This document shows, one piece after another, positions 34,849 through 43,917 of a DNA stretch of 64,000 nt. Position 1 is the stretch's first letter. Each line of letters starts with the position of its first letter. The stretch comes from Candidatus Peribacteraceae bacterium. GTDB taxonomy: Bacteria > Patescibacteriota > Gracilibacteria > Peribacterales > Peribacteraceae. The stretch spans positions 1 through 64,000 of the forward strand of contig JAQVMB010000005.1 of the NCBI GenBank assembly GCA_028703835.1. Reading direction: 5' to 3'. Made by a program: the position numbers and the translations under genes. Below the pieces are notes generated by a model. The model ran no database searches. It saw nothing but the letters and a program-made list of their open reading frames with translations, and was not told the origin of the DNA.

Positions 34849-35283
34849 TTAGCATTCCAAAGAACTGACATCCCACTTCCCACAGGCGGAAGAGAAGGGA
34901 TATTGCTCAGGTTTTTTCACAAGCCCCGCCTTGACCGGATTGAAGTGGATGTATCTCAAAGTTGCATGGCCGTTCCTAGGATATTTCATATGGAAGCGGG
35001 ATTGCCAGAAAGGGCCTCTCCCGATATTCAGGCTCGTTCCCTGCTTGAACATCCTCATGATGCGGGAAATGGATTCGGGGGCAGGGACTTTGATCAAGAA
35101 ATGACAGTGGTCGGGCATGATGCAAAAACCATAGAGGGAAAAGGGATGAAGCTGTTGGACACGATAGAGAGTGTCGATGGCTTCCCGGGCACAGGGCGGT
35201 TCTTCAAAGACGGGGATCCGATAGTGGACATTGGTGGTGATGAACATCAAGGATTCGTTCTGAAAATAATGTCGCTGGAACAT
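34849..35283 (-). CDS. REP-associated tyrosine transposase (RAYT) 1
   Basis: The 144-aa HUH/Y1 nuclease is of the TnpA-REP type. The HUH pair is in FCIMPDHCHFLIKVP and the catalytic Tyr region in TLRYIHFNPVKAGLVKKPEQYPFSS. Flanking palindromes of family E on both sides make a complete REP-RAYT unit. It is similar to, but clearly different from, the second RAYT at 52377. RAYTs are thought to move REP hairpins as single strands; a copy of the hairpin inside mfd suggests that this one has done so. Confidence 0.93.
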   Translation of the reverse strand: MFQRHYFQNESLMFITTNVHYRIPVFEEPPCAREAIDTLYRVQQLHPFSLYGFCIMPDHCHFLIKVPAPESISRIMRMFKQGTSLNIGRGPFWQSRFHMKYPRNGHATLRYIHFNPVKAGLVKKPEQYPFSSACGKWDVSSLEC

Positions 35284-35305
35284 GGATGTATTGTTGTTTG
35301 TGTAT

Positions 35306-35327
35306 CGCGGGCAGGAATGCCCGCTCC
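35306..35327. repeat. family E REP, inverted copy right of RAYT 1
   Basis: CGCGGGCAGGAATGCCCGCT is the reverse complement of the unit in mfd and of the tandem units left of the RAYT gene. Confidence 0.9.
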
Positions 35328-35365
35328 TTGTTTTCTGTTCTTGTTATCCCTTTGTTATGGCTGTG

Positions 35366-35396
35366 AGAAAAGGCAAAAGGGGTTCTCTCCCCCCTT
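35366..35396 (-). terminator. intrinsic terminator downstream of purH
   Basis: Minus strand AAGGGGGGAGAGAACCCCTT is followed by TTGCCTTTT. It lies just after the purH stop codon at 35405 and before the RAYT REP. Confidence 0.6.
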
Positions 35397-35404
35397 GGAA
35401 CGGT

Positions 35405-37027
35405 TCAATGCCGGAAGCCTCGCACGCCCGTAACGACCATCGCAATGCCGAGCTCGTTGGCCTTCTTGAACACTTCTTCGTCGCGGATGGAACCTCCCGG
35501 CTGCACGATGGCCGCGATGCCGTGCTTGGCCGCCTCTTCGACGGAGTCCGGGAACGGGAAGAATGCGTCGCTGGCCATCACCGCCCCCTTCGCCTTCTCT
35601 CCCGCCCGCCTGGCAGCGATCCACGTGGCGTCCACGCGGGAGGTTTGGCCGGAGCCGATGCCGATGGTCGCCAGGTCCTTCGCGAAGACGATGGCGTTGC
35701 TCTTCGCGCTCTTCACGGCCTTCCAGGCGAAGAGGAGGTCGCGCACCTGCGCCGCCGTCGGCTTCTTGTCCGTCACGGGTTTCAATTCCTCCGCCGTGAG
35801 GATGCGGCTGTCGGACTGTTGCACCAGCATGCCGCCCATGACGGAGCGGTAGAGCGTCTGGCCGCGAAGCCGCTCGCCGTTCACCTGCTCGATGACGCGG
35901 ATATTCGGCTTCTGCTTGAGGAGTTCCACGGCGCCCGGCTCGAAGGCGGGCGCGACGACCACCTCCGTGAAGATCTTCAAATCGATGATCTTCCGCACGA
36001 TGGCTTCCGTGCAGGGGCGGTTGAGGGCGATGATCACGCCGAAAGCGGAGAGGCGGTCGGCGTCGTACGCGCGTTGGAACGCCTCCGTGATGTCCGCATG
36101 TGACGCGATGCCCGACGGCGTGGCGTGCTTCACCAGGACAGCGGTGGGATTCAGGAACTCATGCACCGCTTCCCACGCGCCGTTGGCGTCGAGGATGTTC
36201 AGATACGAAAGTGGTTTGCCTTGCAGGAGTTTCCCCCAGGAGCGGTCAGTGGCCAGTGGCCAGTGGCCAGTGTTCCTCGGCAGATTCGTACTGATCACTG
36301 ACTGCTGACCACTGTCCGCTTGGTCGCCGCTTGTATTGCTTCCACTTCCCTTCGTCGCATCGTACAGCGAATAATACTTTCCCCACTGGTGCGGGTTTTC
36401 CCCATATCGCAGCTCCCGTCCTCCCGTCAGCATCACGCCGTCGTACGTTCCTTTGGACAAATATTTCGCGATGAGCGCGTCGTAGGCGGCGGTGTGCAGG
36501 AACACTTTCGCGGCGAGTTCGCGCTTCAGTCCCGGCGACGTGTCGCCCTTCCCTTCCAACTCGGCGAGGACACGGTCGTAGTCAGCCGCATCGCACACGA
36601 CGGTGACCGACGCGTGATTCTTCGCGGCGGCGCGGAGCAGGCTCGGCCCGCCGATGTCGATCTGTTCGATGATCTCCTCCTCCGTTTTCGACGGGTCCGC
36701 CATCGTCGCCGCGAACGGGTACAAGTTCACGATGACGAGATCGATGGCCTCGATTTCCAGCATCGCCGCCTGTTGCTGGTCCTCCGCCATGTCGCGCCGG
36801 AAGAGGATCCCGCCGAAGACTTTCGGGTGGAGCGTCTTCACGCGCCCGTCGAAACATTCGGGGAAATCAGTCACCTCCTCCACGCCGGTCACCTTGATCC
36901 CTTTCTCCTGCAGAAACCGCTGCGTCCCGCCCGTGGAAATCAGTTGGAATCCGAGTGTTTGTAACCGCTTCCCCAGGTCCAGGAGACCCGATTTGTCCGA
37001 CACGGAGAGGAGGGCGCGTTTCGGCAT
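35405..37027 (-). CDS. purH: bifunctional purine biosynthesis protein PurH
   Basis: The 540-aa protein carries out AICAR formylation and IMP cyclisation. The N-terminal MGS-like cyclohydrolase starts MPKRALLSVSDKSGLLDLGKRL with ISTGGTQRFLQEKGI. The transformylase has VLVKHATPSGIAS (usual KHxNPCG altered), then the C-terminal DAFFPFPDSVEEAAKHGIAAIVQPGGSIRDEEV and ends TGVRGFRH as expected. Residues SGDQADSGQQSVISTNLPRNTGHWPLATDRS are foreign to the family and coincide with a family C palindrome. ATG 37027 fits the family N-terminus. Confidence 0.95.
   Translation of the reverse strand: MPKRALLSVSDKSGLLDLGKRLQTLGFQLISTGGTQRFLQEKGIKVTGVEEVTDFPECFDGRVKTLHPKVFGGILFRRDMAEDQQQAAMLEIEAIDLVIVNLYPFAATMADPSKTEEEIIEQIDIGGPSLLRAAAKNHASVTVVCDAADYDRVLAELEGKGDTSPGLKRELAAKVFLHTAAYDALIAKYLSKGTYDGVMLTGGRELRYGENPHQWGKYYSLYDATKGSGSNTSGDQADSGQQSVISTNLPRNTGHWPLATDRSWGKLLQGKPLSYLNILDANGAWEAVHEFLNPTAVLVKHATPSGIASHADITEAFQRAYDADRLSAFGVIIALNRPCTEAIVRKIIDLKIFTEVVVAPAFEPGAVELLKQKPNIRVIEQVNGERLRGQTLYRSVMGGMLVQQSDSRILTAEELKPVTDKKPTAAQVRDLLFAWKAVKSAKSNAIVFAKDLATIGIGSGQTSRVDATWIAARRAGEKAKGAVMASDAFFPFPDSVEEAAKHGIAAIVQPGGSIRDEEVFKKANELGIAMVVTGVRGFRH
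36241..36320. repeat. family C repeat inside purH
   Basis: AGCGGTCAGTGGCCAGTGGC at the left and the complementary GCTGACCACTGTCCGCT at the right close an 80-base element in the purH coding strand, read without stop in the purH frame. It encodes an additional loop between the two domains. Confidence 0.85.
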
Positions 37028-37161
37028 CAGAAAGCCGGTACAGTGTAGCGGAGGGAACAGGGCCGAGGAAGGGATGAATATGCAGGGAAACGTTCCATAT
37101 GCGGCATTGTGAAACGGTCTCTTTTCTGCTACAATATAAAGAAATAACCACACCCATATCC

Positions 37162-37533
37162 ATGACTGCGAAAGCCGCCAAAATCCTGATCGTGGAAGAC
37201 GAGAAGCCCCTCGCGCATGCGCTGGAGCTGAAGATGAAACATGAGGGCTACGACGCCACCGTGGCGTTCAACGGCGCCGCAGGACAGAAGGAGGCGGTGA
37301 CGGGAAAGTACGACCTCATCCTTCTCGACCTGATCATGCCGGAGGTGGACGGCTTCGAGGTGCTGGAAGCCATGAAGCAGAAGAAGATCAAGACGCCTGT
37401 CATCGTCCTCAGCAACTTGGGACAGGACGAGGACCGCGAACGCGCGAAATCGCTCGGCGCCTCCGATTATTTCATCAAAGCCAATACCCCCATCGCGGAC
37501 ATCGTCGTGCGGGTGAAGAAGGCGCTCAAATAA
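37162..37533 (+). CDS. single-domain response regulator (CheY-like)
   Basis: The 123-aa receiver domain is without an output domain. The acidic pair is in ILIVEDEKPLAHAL, the phosphorylated Asp in LILLDLIMPEVDGFEVL, the Thr/Ser in VIVLSNLG and the Lys in YFIKANTP. It sits upstream of the pilus genes, with a repeat-containing 74-base gap. A histidine kinase ends the same locus. It probably controls pilus motors by protein contact, as PilG/PilH-type proteins do. TACAAT lies 26 bases before the start. Confidence 0.92.
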   Translation: MTAKAAKILIVEDEKPLAHALELKMKHEGYDATVAFNGAAGQKEAVTGKYDLILLDLIMPEVDGFEVLEAMKQKKIKTPVIVLSNLGQDEDRERAKSLGASDYFIKANTPIADIVVRVKKALK

Positions 37534-37537
37534 AGCC

Positions 37538-37600
37538 CAAATCCCAAGACTGTAAATCCCAAGCAAATCCAAAATCCCAATTACCAATCCCCAATCCCTC
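37538..37600. repeat. family B repeat, copy 2
   Basis: AAATCCCAAGACTGTAAATC, CAAGCAAATCC and AATCCCAATTACCAATCCCC are the one-armed form of the inverted repeat at 8899-9056. It lies between the response regulator and pilB. Confidence 0.65.
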
Positions 37601-37607
37601 ACCTCTC

Positions 37608-39389
37608 ATGCCAATCAAGGACACCGATCTCGGTAAGATCCTCAGTGACCAGAGCTACGTCTCCGAGGAGGAACTCAAGAAGGCGCTGGCGGAGGCGAAG
37701 CAGCGGGACGTAACGCTCAAGAGCGTGCTGACGGAGATGGGCCTCCTCACGGAAGACCTGTACGAGAGCGCATTGGCCGAGCACTTCAAGCTGCCGTTCG
37801 CGGAGGCGAAGAGCTTGCAGCCGTCGCCGGAACTCGTGGCGCTCCTTCCCGAGGAAGTGGCCCGCGCATACTCGTCGGTGGTCATCAAGCGCGACGGGAA
37901 GCAGGTGACGGTGGCCACGTCGGATCCGGGGAATCCGGACCTGGAAGAGGCGATACGCTGGAACTTGGGACAGCAGACCGCCGTCCTTCCGGCGGATGCC
38001 GCGCAGCAGAAAGGGAAGAAGAAATCGAAGGGATTTTTCGGCGGGAAGAAAGCGCCGGAGCGCGAGCGCTTCGGCGGGAAGGTGCAGTTCGTGTTCGCGC
38101 CGCATGCGGCGATCGACGCGCTCTTCGTCCACTACCGCAAGCCGCTGGCCACCCGCTTCCAGGCGATCATCAACCAGCAGCGGAAGGTGGCCCCGGAGAT
38201 CATCACGGAAATCTTCAACGATGCCATCGAGCTGCGGGCGTCGGACATCCACTTCGAGCCGCAGGAGAAGATCGTCATCGTCCGTTTCCGCGTGGACGGC
38301 GTGATGCATGAGGCGGGGCGTATTCCCAAGGAGTACTACGAGGGCGTGGTGAACCGCATCAAGATCGAGGGGAACATGCGCCTCGACGAGCACTTCGCCG
38401 CGCAGGACGGCGCCATCCGCTACGCCGCGCCGGACGGCAACACCATGGACATCCGCGTGTCCGTCGTCCCGATCGTGGACGGCGAAAAGATCGTGCTCCG
38501 TCTCCTCTCCGAATATGTGCGTTCCCTCACGCTCGCCGATCTCGGCTTTGGCGAGGAGCACCGGCGGATCCTGGAGGGAGTGGCGCACAAGCCGTTCGGC
38601 ATGGTCCTCACCACCGGGCCGACCGGCTCGGGAAAATCGACCACGCTCTACGCGCTCATGAAATTGCGCAACCACCCGGACGTGAACATCTCCACCATCG
38701 AGGACCCGGTGGAGTACAAGGTGCCCGGCATCAACCACATCCAGGTGAACGCGGAGACGAACCTCACGTTCGCAACGGGACTCCGCGCGCTCGTCCGCCA
38801 GGACCCGAACATCATCCTCGTGGGAGAGATCCGCGACGGCGAAACGGCGTCCATCGCCGTGAACGCGGCCCTCACGGGCCACCTCCTCTTCTCGACCTTG
38901 CACGCGAACGACGCCGTGACGGCCGTGCCCCGCCTCCTCGACATGGGGGTGGAGCCGTTCCTGCTCGCGTCCACCCTGGAAGTGATCATCGGGCAGCGCC
39001 TCGTGCGCCGCATCTGTCCGCAGTGCCGCTGCAGTTATGCCGTTGCGGCGGGCGAAGCGGCCAAGCTCTTCCCCGGCGCGAACAAGTATTTCCCGTCACG
39101 CGGTTCCATCCGCCTGTACCGCGGCAAGGGGTGCGAAGCGTGCGGCGGCACGGGCTACCGCGGGCGGGTGGGCATTTACGAACTCCTCCTCATGACGCCG
39201 GAGATCGAAGAGCTCATCGTGACGCGCGCTTCCAGCACCGCCCTCAACGAAGCCGCCCGCAAGCAGGGCATGGCATCCATGTTCGACGACGGGTTCCGGA
39301 AGATGACAACGGGCATGACGACCATCGAAGAGCTCCTCCGCGTCGCCGCTCCTCCCGCGCTCTCCCATGCAAAAGGCAAGCGCCGCTAA
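37608..39389 (+). CDS. pilB: type IV pilus assembly ATPase PilB
   Basis: PilB is the 593-aa secretion-superfamily ATPase that drives pilus extension. The N-terminal MshEN domain begins MPIKDTDLGKILSDQSYVSEEELKKALAEAKQRD. Walker A is TTGPTGSGKSTTLYALM, the Asp box follows in ISTIEDPVEYK, and the Walker B region is ILVGEIRDGETASIAVNAALTGH. The Zn tetracysteine CPQCRCSY...CEACGGTGYRGR is present. pilC follows with a 23-base overlap, so they are co-translated. Confidence 0.96.
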   Translation: MPIKDTDLGKILSDQSYVSEEELKKALAEAKQRDVTLKSVLTEMGLLTEDLYESALAEHFKLPFAEAKSLQPSPELVALLPEEVARAYSSVVIKRDGKQVTVATSDPGNPDLEEAIRWNLGQQTAVLPADAAQQKGKKKSKGFFGGKKAPERERFGGKVQFVFAPHAAIDALFVHYRKPLATRFQAIINQQRKVAPEIITEIFNDAIELRASDIHFEPQEKIVIVRFRVDGVMHEAGRIPKEYYEGVVNRIKIEGNMRLDEHFAAQDGAIRYAAPDGNTMDIRVSVVPIVDGEKIVLRLLSEYVRSLTLADLGFGEEHRRILEGVAHKPFGMVLTTGPTGSGKSTTLYALMKLRNHPDVNISTIEDPVEYKVPGINHIQVNAETNLTFATGLRALVRQDPNIILVGEIRDGETASIAVNAALTGHLLFSTLHANDAVTAVPRLLDMGVEPFLLASTLEVIIGQRLVRRICPQCRCSYAVAAGEAAKLFPGANKYFPSRGSIRLYRGKGCEACGGTGYRGRVGIYELLLMTPEIEELIVTRASSTALNEAARKQGMASMFDDGFRKMTTGMTTIEELLRVAAPPALSHAKGKRR

Positions 39390-40638
39390 GAAGCACCGGC
39401 CCCCGGCGGCCCCTCTCCTTTCCCCGCGGAAGAAGGAGACGGCCGTGCGCAAAGAAATCGCGCCCGTCGAAGAAGCGATTCCGGCCGTCCCGGCGGAGAC
39501 CGCGCGTCGGGAAGACCCCGCCCCCAAAGTCCGCCGCCGCTCCGATGGCGGGGTGTGGGCAAGGATGCTGCGATCCCTCGAACTCTTCGGTCTCGGGAAA
39601 GAACGGTACCTCCTGATCCAGAATCTCGCGACGATGCTCAATGCCGGGCTGCCGCTCATCGATTCGCTGAAGACGCTCCAGCTCGAGACCCGCCGCCGCA
39701 CCGTGAAGAAGTTGATCCAGCGCCTCATTGTCGCCGTGGAGAACGGCAGCGCGCTGTGGCGCGCCATGGAGGCGGAACATTTCTTCACGCCCGACGCCCT
39801 CGCGCTCGTGCGCATCGGCGAGGAGGCGGGCAGCCTCGCGGAGAACATGGAGTACCTGTCCGCGCAGCAGGAGAAGGACCAGGCGCTGCGGGGGAAGGTG
39901 AAGATGGCGATGATCTACCCGTCGATCGTCCTCGTCATGCTCTTCGTGATCGTGATGGGGCTGGGCCTCTTCGTCCTCCCCAACCTCATCTCCGTGCTCC
40001 TCTCGCTCAATGTCGAACTGCCCCTCGTGACGCGGCTCGTCATCGGTTTCACGAACCTGTTCACGAACTATGCGGCCGTCGCCGTGCCGGCTGCCATCGG
40101 GCTGTTCATCCTGCTGGGGGTGCTGAACAAAACGGTCTCGTATGTGCGGGAGCCGTTCCAGTGGCTGGTATTCCGCATCCCTGGGATCGGGGCTCTCCTG
40201 CGGGAAGCGACGATCGCGCGCTTCGGCGTGATCCTGGGCGGTCTCCTCCGGGCGGGCGTGCCGCTCACGGACGCGTTGCAGTCGCTCGCGCAGGTGACGA
40301 CCCTCCTCGGCTACCGCCGCTTCTATCGGCACCTGCTGGAACACATCACGGTCGGCGATTCCTTCGGCAAGAGTTTTACGCTGATCCGCGGCAGCACCGG
40401 CTACCTTCCCCCCTCCGTCCAGCAGCTCGTCATGACGGGGGAGAAGACGGGATCGCTCTCCAAGATCATGCTGAAGGTCGCGGACATCTACGAGAAGAAG
40501 GCCAACGATACGGCGCAGAAGCTCCCGGTCATCCTCGAACCGATGCTCCTCCTCTTCATCGGCGGCCTCGTGGCGCTCATCGCCTTCGCCGTCATCATCC
40601 CGATCTACGGCATCGTGGGGAACGTGGCGAACGGGTGA
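39367..40638 (+). CDS. pilC: type IV pilus inner-membrane platform PilC
   Basis: The 423-aa GspF/PilC-family protein anchors PilB and passes pilin subunits. It begins in the last codons of pilB with a disordered basic head (MQKASAAKKHRPPAAPL). Two T2SSF domains follow: FLIQNLATMLNAGLPLIDSLKTLQLETRRR ... YPSIVLVMLFVIVMGLGLFVLPNL, and RFGVILGGLLRAGVPLTDALQSLAQVT ... MLLLFIGGLVALIAFAVIIPIYGIV. The order and sizes are canonical. Confidence 0.95.
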   Translation: MQKASAAKKHRPPAAPLLSPRKKETAVRKEIAPVEEAIPAVPAETARREDPAPKVRRRSDGGVWARMLRSLELFGLGKERYLLIQNLATMLNAGLPLIDSLKTLQLETRRRTVKKLIQRLIVAVENGSALWRAMEAEHFFTPDALALVRIGEEAGSLAENMEYLSAQQEKDQALRGKVKMAMIYPSIVLVMLFVIVMGLGLFVLPNLISVLLSLNVELPLVTRLVIGFTNLFTNYAAVAVPAAIGLFILLGVLNKTVSYVREPFQWLVFRIPGIGALLREATIARFGVILGGLLRAGVPLTDALQSLAQVTTLLGYRRFYRHLLEHITVGDSFGKSFTLIRGSTGYLPPSVQQLVMTGEKTGSLSKIMLKVADIYEKKANDTAQKLPVILEPMLLLFIGGLVALIAFAVIIPIYGIVGNVANG

Positions 40639-40682
40639 GGATGGAGGAAACCGAAGAAACCGAGGAATCCGAAGAGAGTTTT

Positions 40683-40782
40683 TGTTACCTCATCCCTACC
40701 CCCCCATGCTTTTCCGGGAGGCGGCATTTTTCTCATCTTTTCATGCATCGAAGGTAAGGAGAAGGGTGAGGGGATGAGGTAA
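40683..40782. repeat. family G inverted repeat (TTACCTCATCCCC type), copy 1
   Basis: TTACCTCATCCCTACCCCCC on the left matches the complement GGGGATGAGGTAA on the right around a 60-base core. The same terminal arms bound the ~250-bp block at 55296-55545. Confidence 0.8.
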
Positions 40783-40911
40783 ACAACCGGCAGCAAACAA
40801 GTTTCTGTAGTGCGAAGAGAAAACCCACCAACGACGTTCAAGCGTCAACACCCTTTTCCCTCTGCAGGAGCGGATACGGGTAGGATGAAACCCGCCCTTC
40901 TCCCCCCGCCC

Positions 40912-42300
40912 ATGGAACGGCGTGCGTTCACCCTGGTCGAACTCCTCCTGGTCATCGGTCTTCTCGGCGTCGCATCGAGCGTGTCGGTGCCGCTGTACCG
41001 CACGTACCAAGCGCGCAACGATCTGAACACCGCCACGGAGCAGACCATCCAGGGATTGGCGCGGGCGAAATTGCTCTCGCAGAGCGCGGAGCGGGATTCC
41101 TCCTGGGGGTTCTTCGTGCCCGCGGGCATCCTCTACAAAGGGGAGAGTTACAAGGCCCGCGATGTTGTGGTGGACGAGGTGTATCCGATGCCTTCCACGG
41201 TGACGGTGTCGGGGAGCATTCTCGAGGTGGCGTACTCCAAGCTGGACGGGCGTCCGAGCGCCACAGGCAGCATCATCCTGACGGCGGTGGACGGCGAGCA
41301 GCGCACGATCATCATCACCGTCGCCGTGGAGACGGAAGGAGTGGCCACGAATGCCGGGGACACGATCGCGGTCTGCTGTCCGGGGCCGGAAACCAAGACG
41401 ATCGTGGACAGCGCCTGGCCGTCCTACGAGAGCCAGGGGTGCACGCTGGGCGCCTGTCCCATTCCTTCATCCAGCAGCGCTTCGTCCGCCGTTTCCAGCG
41501 CGCAGGCTTCATCTGCCGCCGTTTCCAGCCAGGCGAGTTCCGGGACGAGTGCGTCGAGCGTGAGCAGCGGCGGAGGCGGCGGAGGATCGAGCAGCAGCCT
41601 GCCGCCGGGATATTTCCTGATCTGCCACAAGCCGGGGACATACGCCGAACAAACGATGACGGTGAATCAGAGCGCATGGAACAACGGGCATCGGAAACAC
41701 GGCGACACGATCGGTGCGTGCGTATCCACTCCTCCCGTTGACACGTGCCCCGTCCGCTTCCTGATCCAGGAGGACGGCACCGTCCTGACGACGGCATCCC
41801 TCAGCGTGGTCGCCCGGGCGCTGGCGTCGGAAATCACGTACGGAACGGGGGGGCCATCCATCAATGTGACGGTGACCTTCACCAAGAAGAAGAACAAATC
41901 ATGGAGTTCGCTCTTCGACGGCGACCCCATCGAAGCGGGCATGACGGACACGGTGTCGAACGTGGGCGTTTCATCCCAAGTCGCCCTCAAAATCCGCGGC
42001 TACTTCAAGAAGAGCGGTTGGCTGACGTTCGACGAGACGGCGGTGACCAACGACGGGAGCGACCACACGCTCCTCCTCCGCCGCGGCGACCCCCTCCCCC
42101 AATATCTTCCGTACGGCGAGCAGGCGTTGTTGGAGGAGATTCTCGGCGACTATCTCGACGCGAACGGACGGCTGACCATCGCGCCGCACATGCTGGTCGT
42201 TCTGGCGGAGCTTTCCACCATCACGTACCCCCCGTCTTCCTCGCAGGATTTCCAGGACGCGGTGCTGCTCCTGGAATTCAACGGCGGTCCTTCCTGCTGA
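40912..42300 (+). CDS. large type IV pilin-like protein, Ser/Gly linker
   Basis: The 462-aa pseudopilin or major pilin starts MERRAFTLVELLLVIGLLGVASSVSVPLYRTYQA, a class III signal with cleavage before FTLVE. The 200 residues after the N-terminal helix are a pilin-like globular domain. A SSSSASSAVSSAQASSAAVSSQASSGTSASSVSSGGGGGGSSSS linker then connects a second C-terminal domain (FLICHKPGTYAEQTMTVNQSAW...), which includes CPVRF and other Cys. An upstream ATG (40885, MKPALLPPP) is an alternative. Confidence 0.85.
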   Translation: MERRAFTLVELLLVIGLLGVASSVSVPLYRTYQARNDLNTATEQTIQGLARAKLLSQSAERDSSWGFFVPAGILYKGESYKARDVVVDEVYPMPSTVTVSGSILEVAYSKLDGRPSATGSIILTAVDGEQRTIIITVAVETEGVATNAGDTIAVCCPGPETKTIVDSAWPSYESQGCTLGACPIPSSSSASSAVSSAQASSAAVSSQASSGTSASSVSSGGGGGGSSSSLPPGYFLICHKPGTYAEQTMTVNQSAWNNGHRKHGDTIGACVSTPPVDTCPVRFLIQEDGTVLTTASLSVVARALASEITYGTGGPSINVTVTFTKKKNKSWSSLFDGDPIEAGMTDTVSNVGVSSQVALKIRGYFKKSGWLTFDETAVTNDGSDHTLLLRRGDPLPQYLPYGEQALLEEILGDYLDANGRLTIAPHMLVVLAELSTITYPPSSSQDFQDAVLLLEFNGGPSC

Positions 42301-42327
42301 ACGGAGGCCGGACACTCCACTTTGCGC

Positions 42328-43917
42328 ATGCCCTCCTCCCCCTCCCCCCGCGTCCGCTCCTCCACCTACGCAGGATGCCGTAGCCGTGAGGCTGTGAAGG
42401 AATGTTTGGGATTGTTGCGTGGTTTGCTACGGCGGATTCCGCAGCGAGGACGTCGTATTGAGAGGAAGCTGCTTCACTGGTCAGGCGGGAGAGCTTCACG
42501 TCCCGGGTTCCTCCTGCTGGAACTCAGCATCGGTATCGCGGTGTTTGCGGTCTTCCTGTCCGCCGCGAGTTTGGTGATGCTGCGCGGGCAGGAGGCGACG
42601 ATCGCGGGGGGCGACCGTCTGCGGGCGGTCTACATCGCCGCCCGTTCCCTGGAAGCGGCCAGATCGATCCGGGACGGGTCCTTTTCTTCGCTGGCCGCGG
42701 GCACGTACGGCGCCACACTCGGCCCGACGGGGACGTGGCAGCTTGCGGCGGAGCCCGTGCGGGACGGCGACAAATATGTGTCCACCCTCACGATCGCGGC
42801 GCCCGCGCCGGCTGAACGTTCTCTGGAGGCCCGTACGACGTGGCGGAGGGGTCGGGAGGGATCCGGAGCCGTCTTCCTGTCCACCGCGCTTGCCGACTGG
42901 CGTACGGCCCGTTTCCCCGGCGACTGGTCTTCCGTGGCGGTCGAAGCGACGCTTCCCTTCGGCGGGGCACGGTCGTTGGCCATGGGGGGATCCGTCCTCT
43001 ACGCCGCCGCGGGCCAGAGTCCCGGCCTCCTCCTCTTCGACGTCTCGAATCCCGCGGCACCCGTCCGCATCAATGCGGGTTTTGCGCTGGAAGGGGGACG
43101 AACCGCCGTGGCGGCCACCCTGCGCGGAAGGCGGCTCTATCTGCTGACGGATGATCCTGCGGCGGAACTCCAGGCATTCGATATTTCCTCGCCCGCCACG
43201 CTGGCGGCGGCGGACCGCGTCGCAACGTACGACCTGCCCGGCAACGCGTCGGGGCTGTCCCTGGTCGTGCAGGGGCAAATGCTCGCCGTGGGTGCGCGGG
43301 CGAGCGGGACGGCCGGGGAGCACCAAATCTACCTCTTCGACATCGCGGACGGCGCGGCCGTGCCGCTGCTCGGTTCCGCGGGCGCGGCGGGGTCCGCGTA
43401 CGGCATCGCGCTCAGCGGGACTTCCGCTTATCTTGCCACGTCGAATGCCGTGGCGGAGTTGGGCATCGCGGATGTGCGCGACCCCGCCGCGCCCTCGTTC
43501 CTGCCGGGGGGAGGGTACAACCTGACGGGCAGCCTGGAAGCCCGGTCGGTCACCGCGGTCGGGTCCGTGCTCTTGCTGGGACAACAACAGCGGGACCAGG
43601 GCCAGAGCGACCTGACCGTCTTCACCGTGGGCGACGGGGGGATTCCCCCGTCCCCCCTCTACCACCAGGCGAGCGGGAGCCTGCTCGGCATCGCGGCCGA
43701 TCCGGGGGCGTGCTACGCCTTCCTCGCGGCGGACTCGGGGCGCAAGGCGCTGCAGGTGGTGGATTTGCGCGACGCGTCCTTGCCCGAAATCGCCCGGCAT
43801 GACGCTTCCCCCGCCCGCGCCATCCTGTACGACCCCATCGCCGACCGGCTGTTTCTGGCGACGCAGGACGCCATTCTTGTCCTTCGCCCCGGCTCCCCTG
43901 CGGGCCCCTGTTCATGA
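42328..43917 (+). CDS. pilin-like protein fused to beta-propeller (LVIVD-type repeats)
   Basis: The 529-aa protein has a prepilin signal RASRPG-FLLLELSIGIAVFAVFLSAASLVML about 60 residues in, preceded by an unusual basic leader (MPSSPSPRVRSSTYAG...). After the N-terminal helix comes a PilV-like stretch, then about 350 residues of LVIVD-like propeller blades (GGSVLYAAAGQSPGLLLFDVSNPAAPVRI, YLLTDDPAAELQAFDISSPATL, HQIYLFDIADGAAVPLLG). Such a head could be a surface adhesin carried on the pilus tip. The true start may be further downstream than the ATG used here. Confidence 0.8.
   Translation: MPSSPSPRVRSSTYAGCRSREAVKECLGLLRGLLRRIPQRGRRIERKLLHWSGGRASRPGFLLLELSIGIAVFAVFLSAASLVMLRGQEATIAGGDRLRAVYIAARSLEAARSIRDGSFSSLAAGTYGATLGPTGTWQLAAEPVRDGDKYVSTLTIAAPAPAERSLEARTTWRRGREGSGAVFLSTALADWRTARFPGDWSSVAVEATLPFGGARSLAMGGSVLYAAAGQSPGLLLFDVSNPAAPVRINAGFALEGGRTAVAATLRGRRLYLLTDDPAAELQAFDISSPATLAAADRVATYDLPGNASGLSLVVQGQMLAVGARASGTAGEHQIYLFDIADGAAVPLLGSAGAAGSAYGIALSGTSAYLATSNAVAELGIADVRDPAAPSFLPGGGYNLTGSLEARSVTAVGSVLLLGQQQRDQGQSDLTVFTVGDGGIPPSPLYHQASGSLLGIAADPGACYAFLAADSGRKALQVVDLRDASLPEIARHDASPARAILYDPIADRLFLATQDAILVLRPGSPAGPCS

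Noticed and set aside
40605-40841. Small ORFs in the family G repeat after pilC
   Set aside because: Produced by repeat arms read in different frames.
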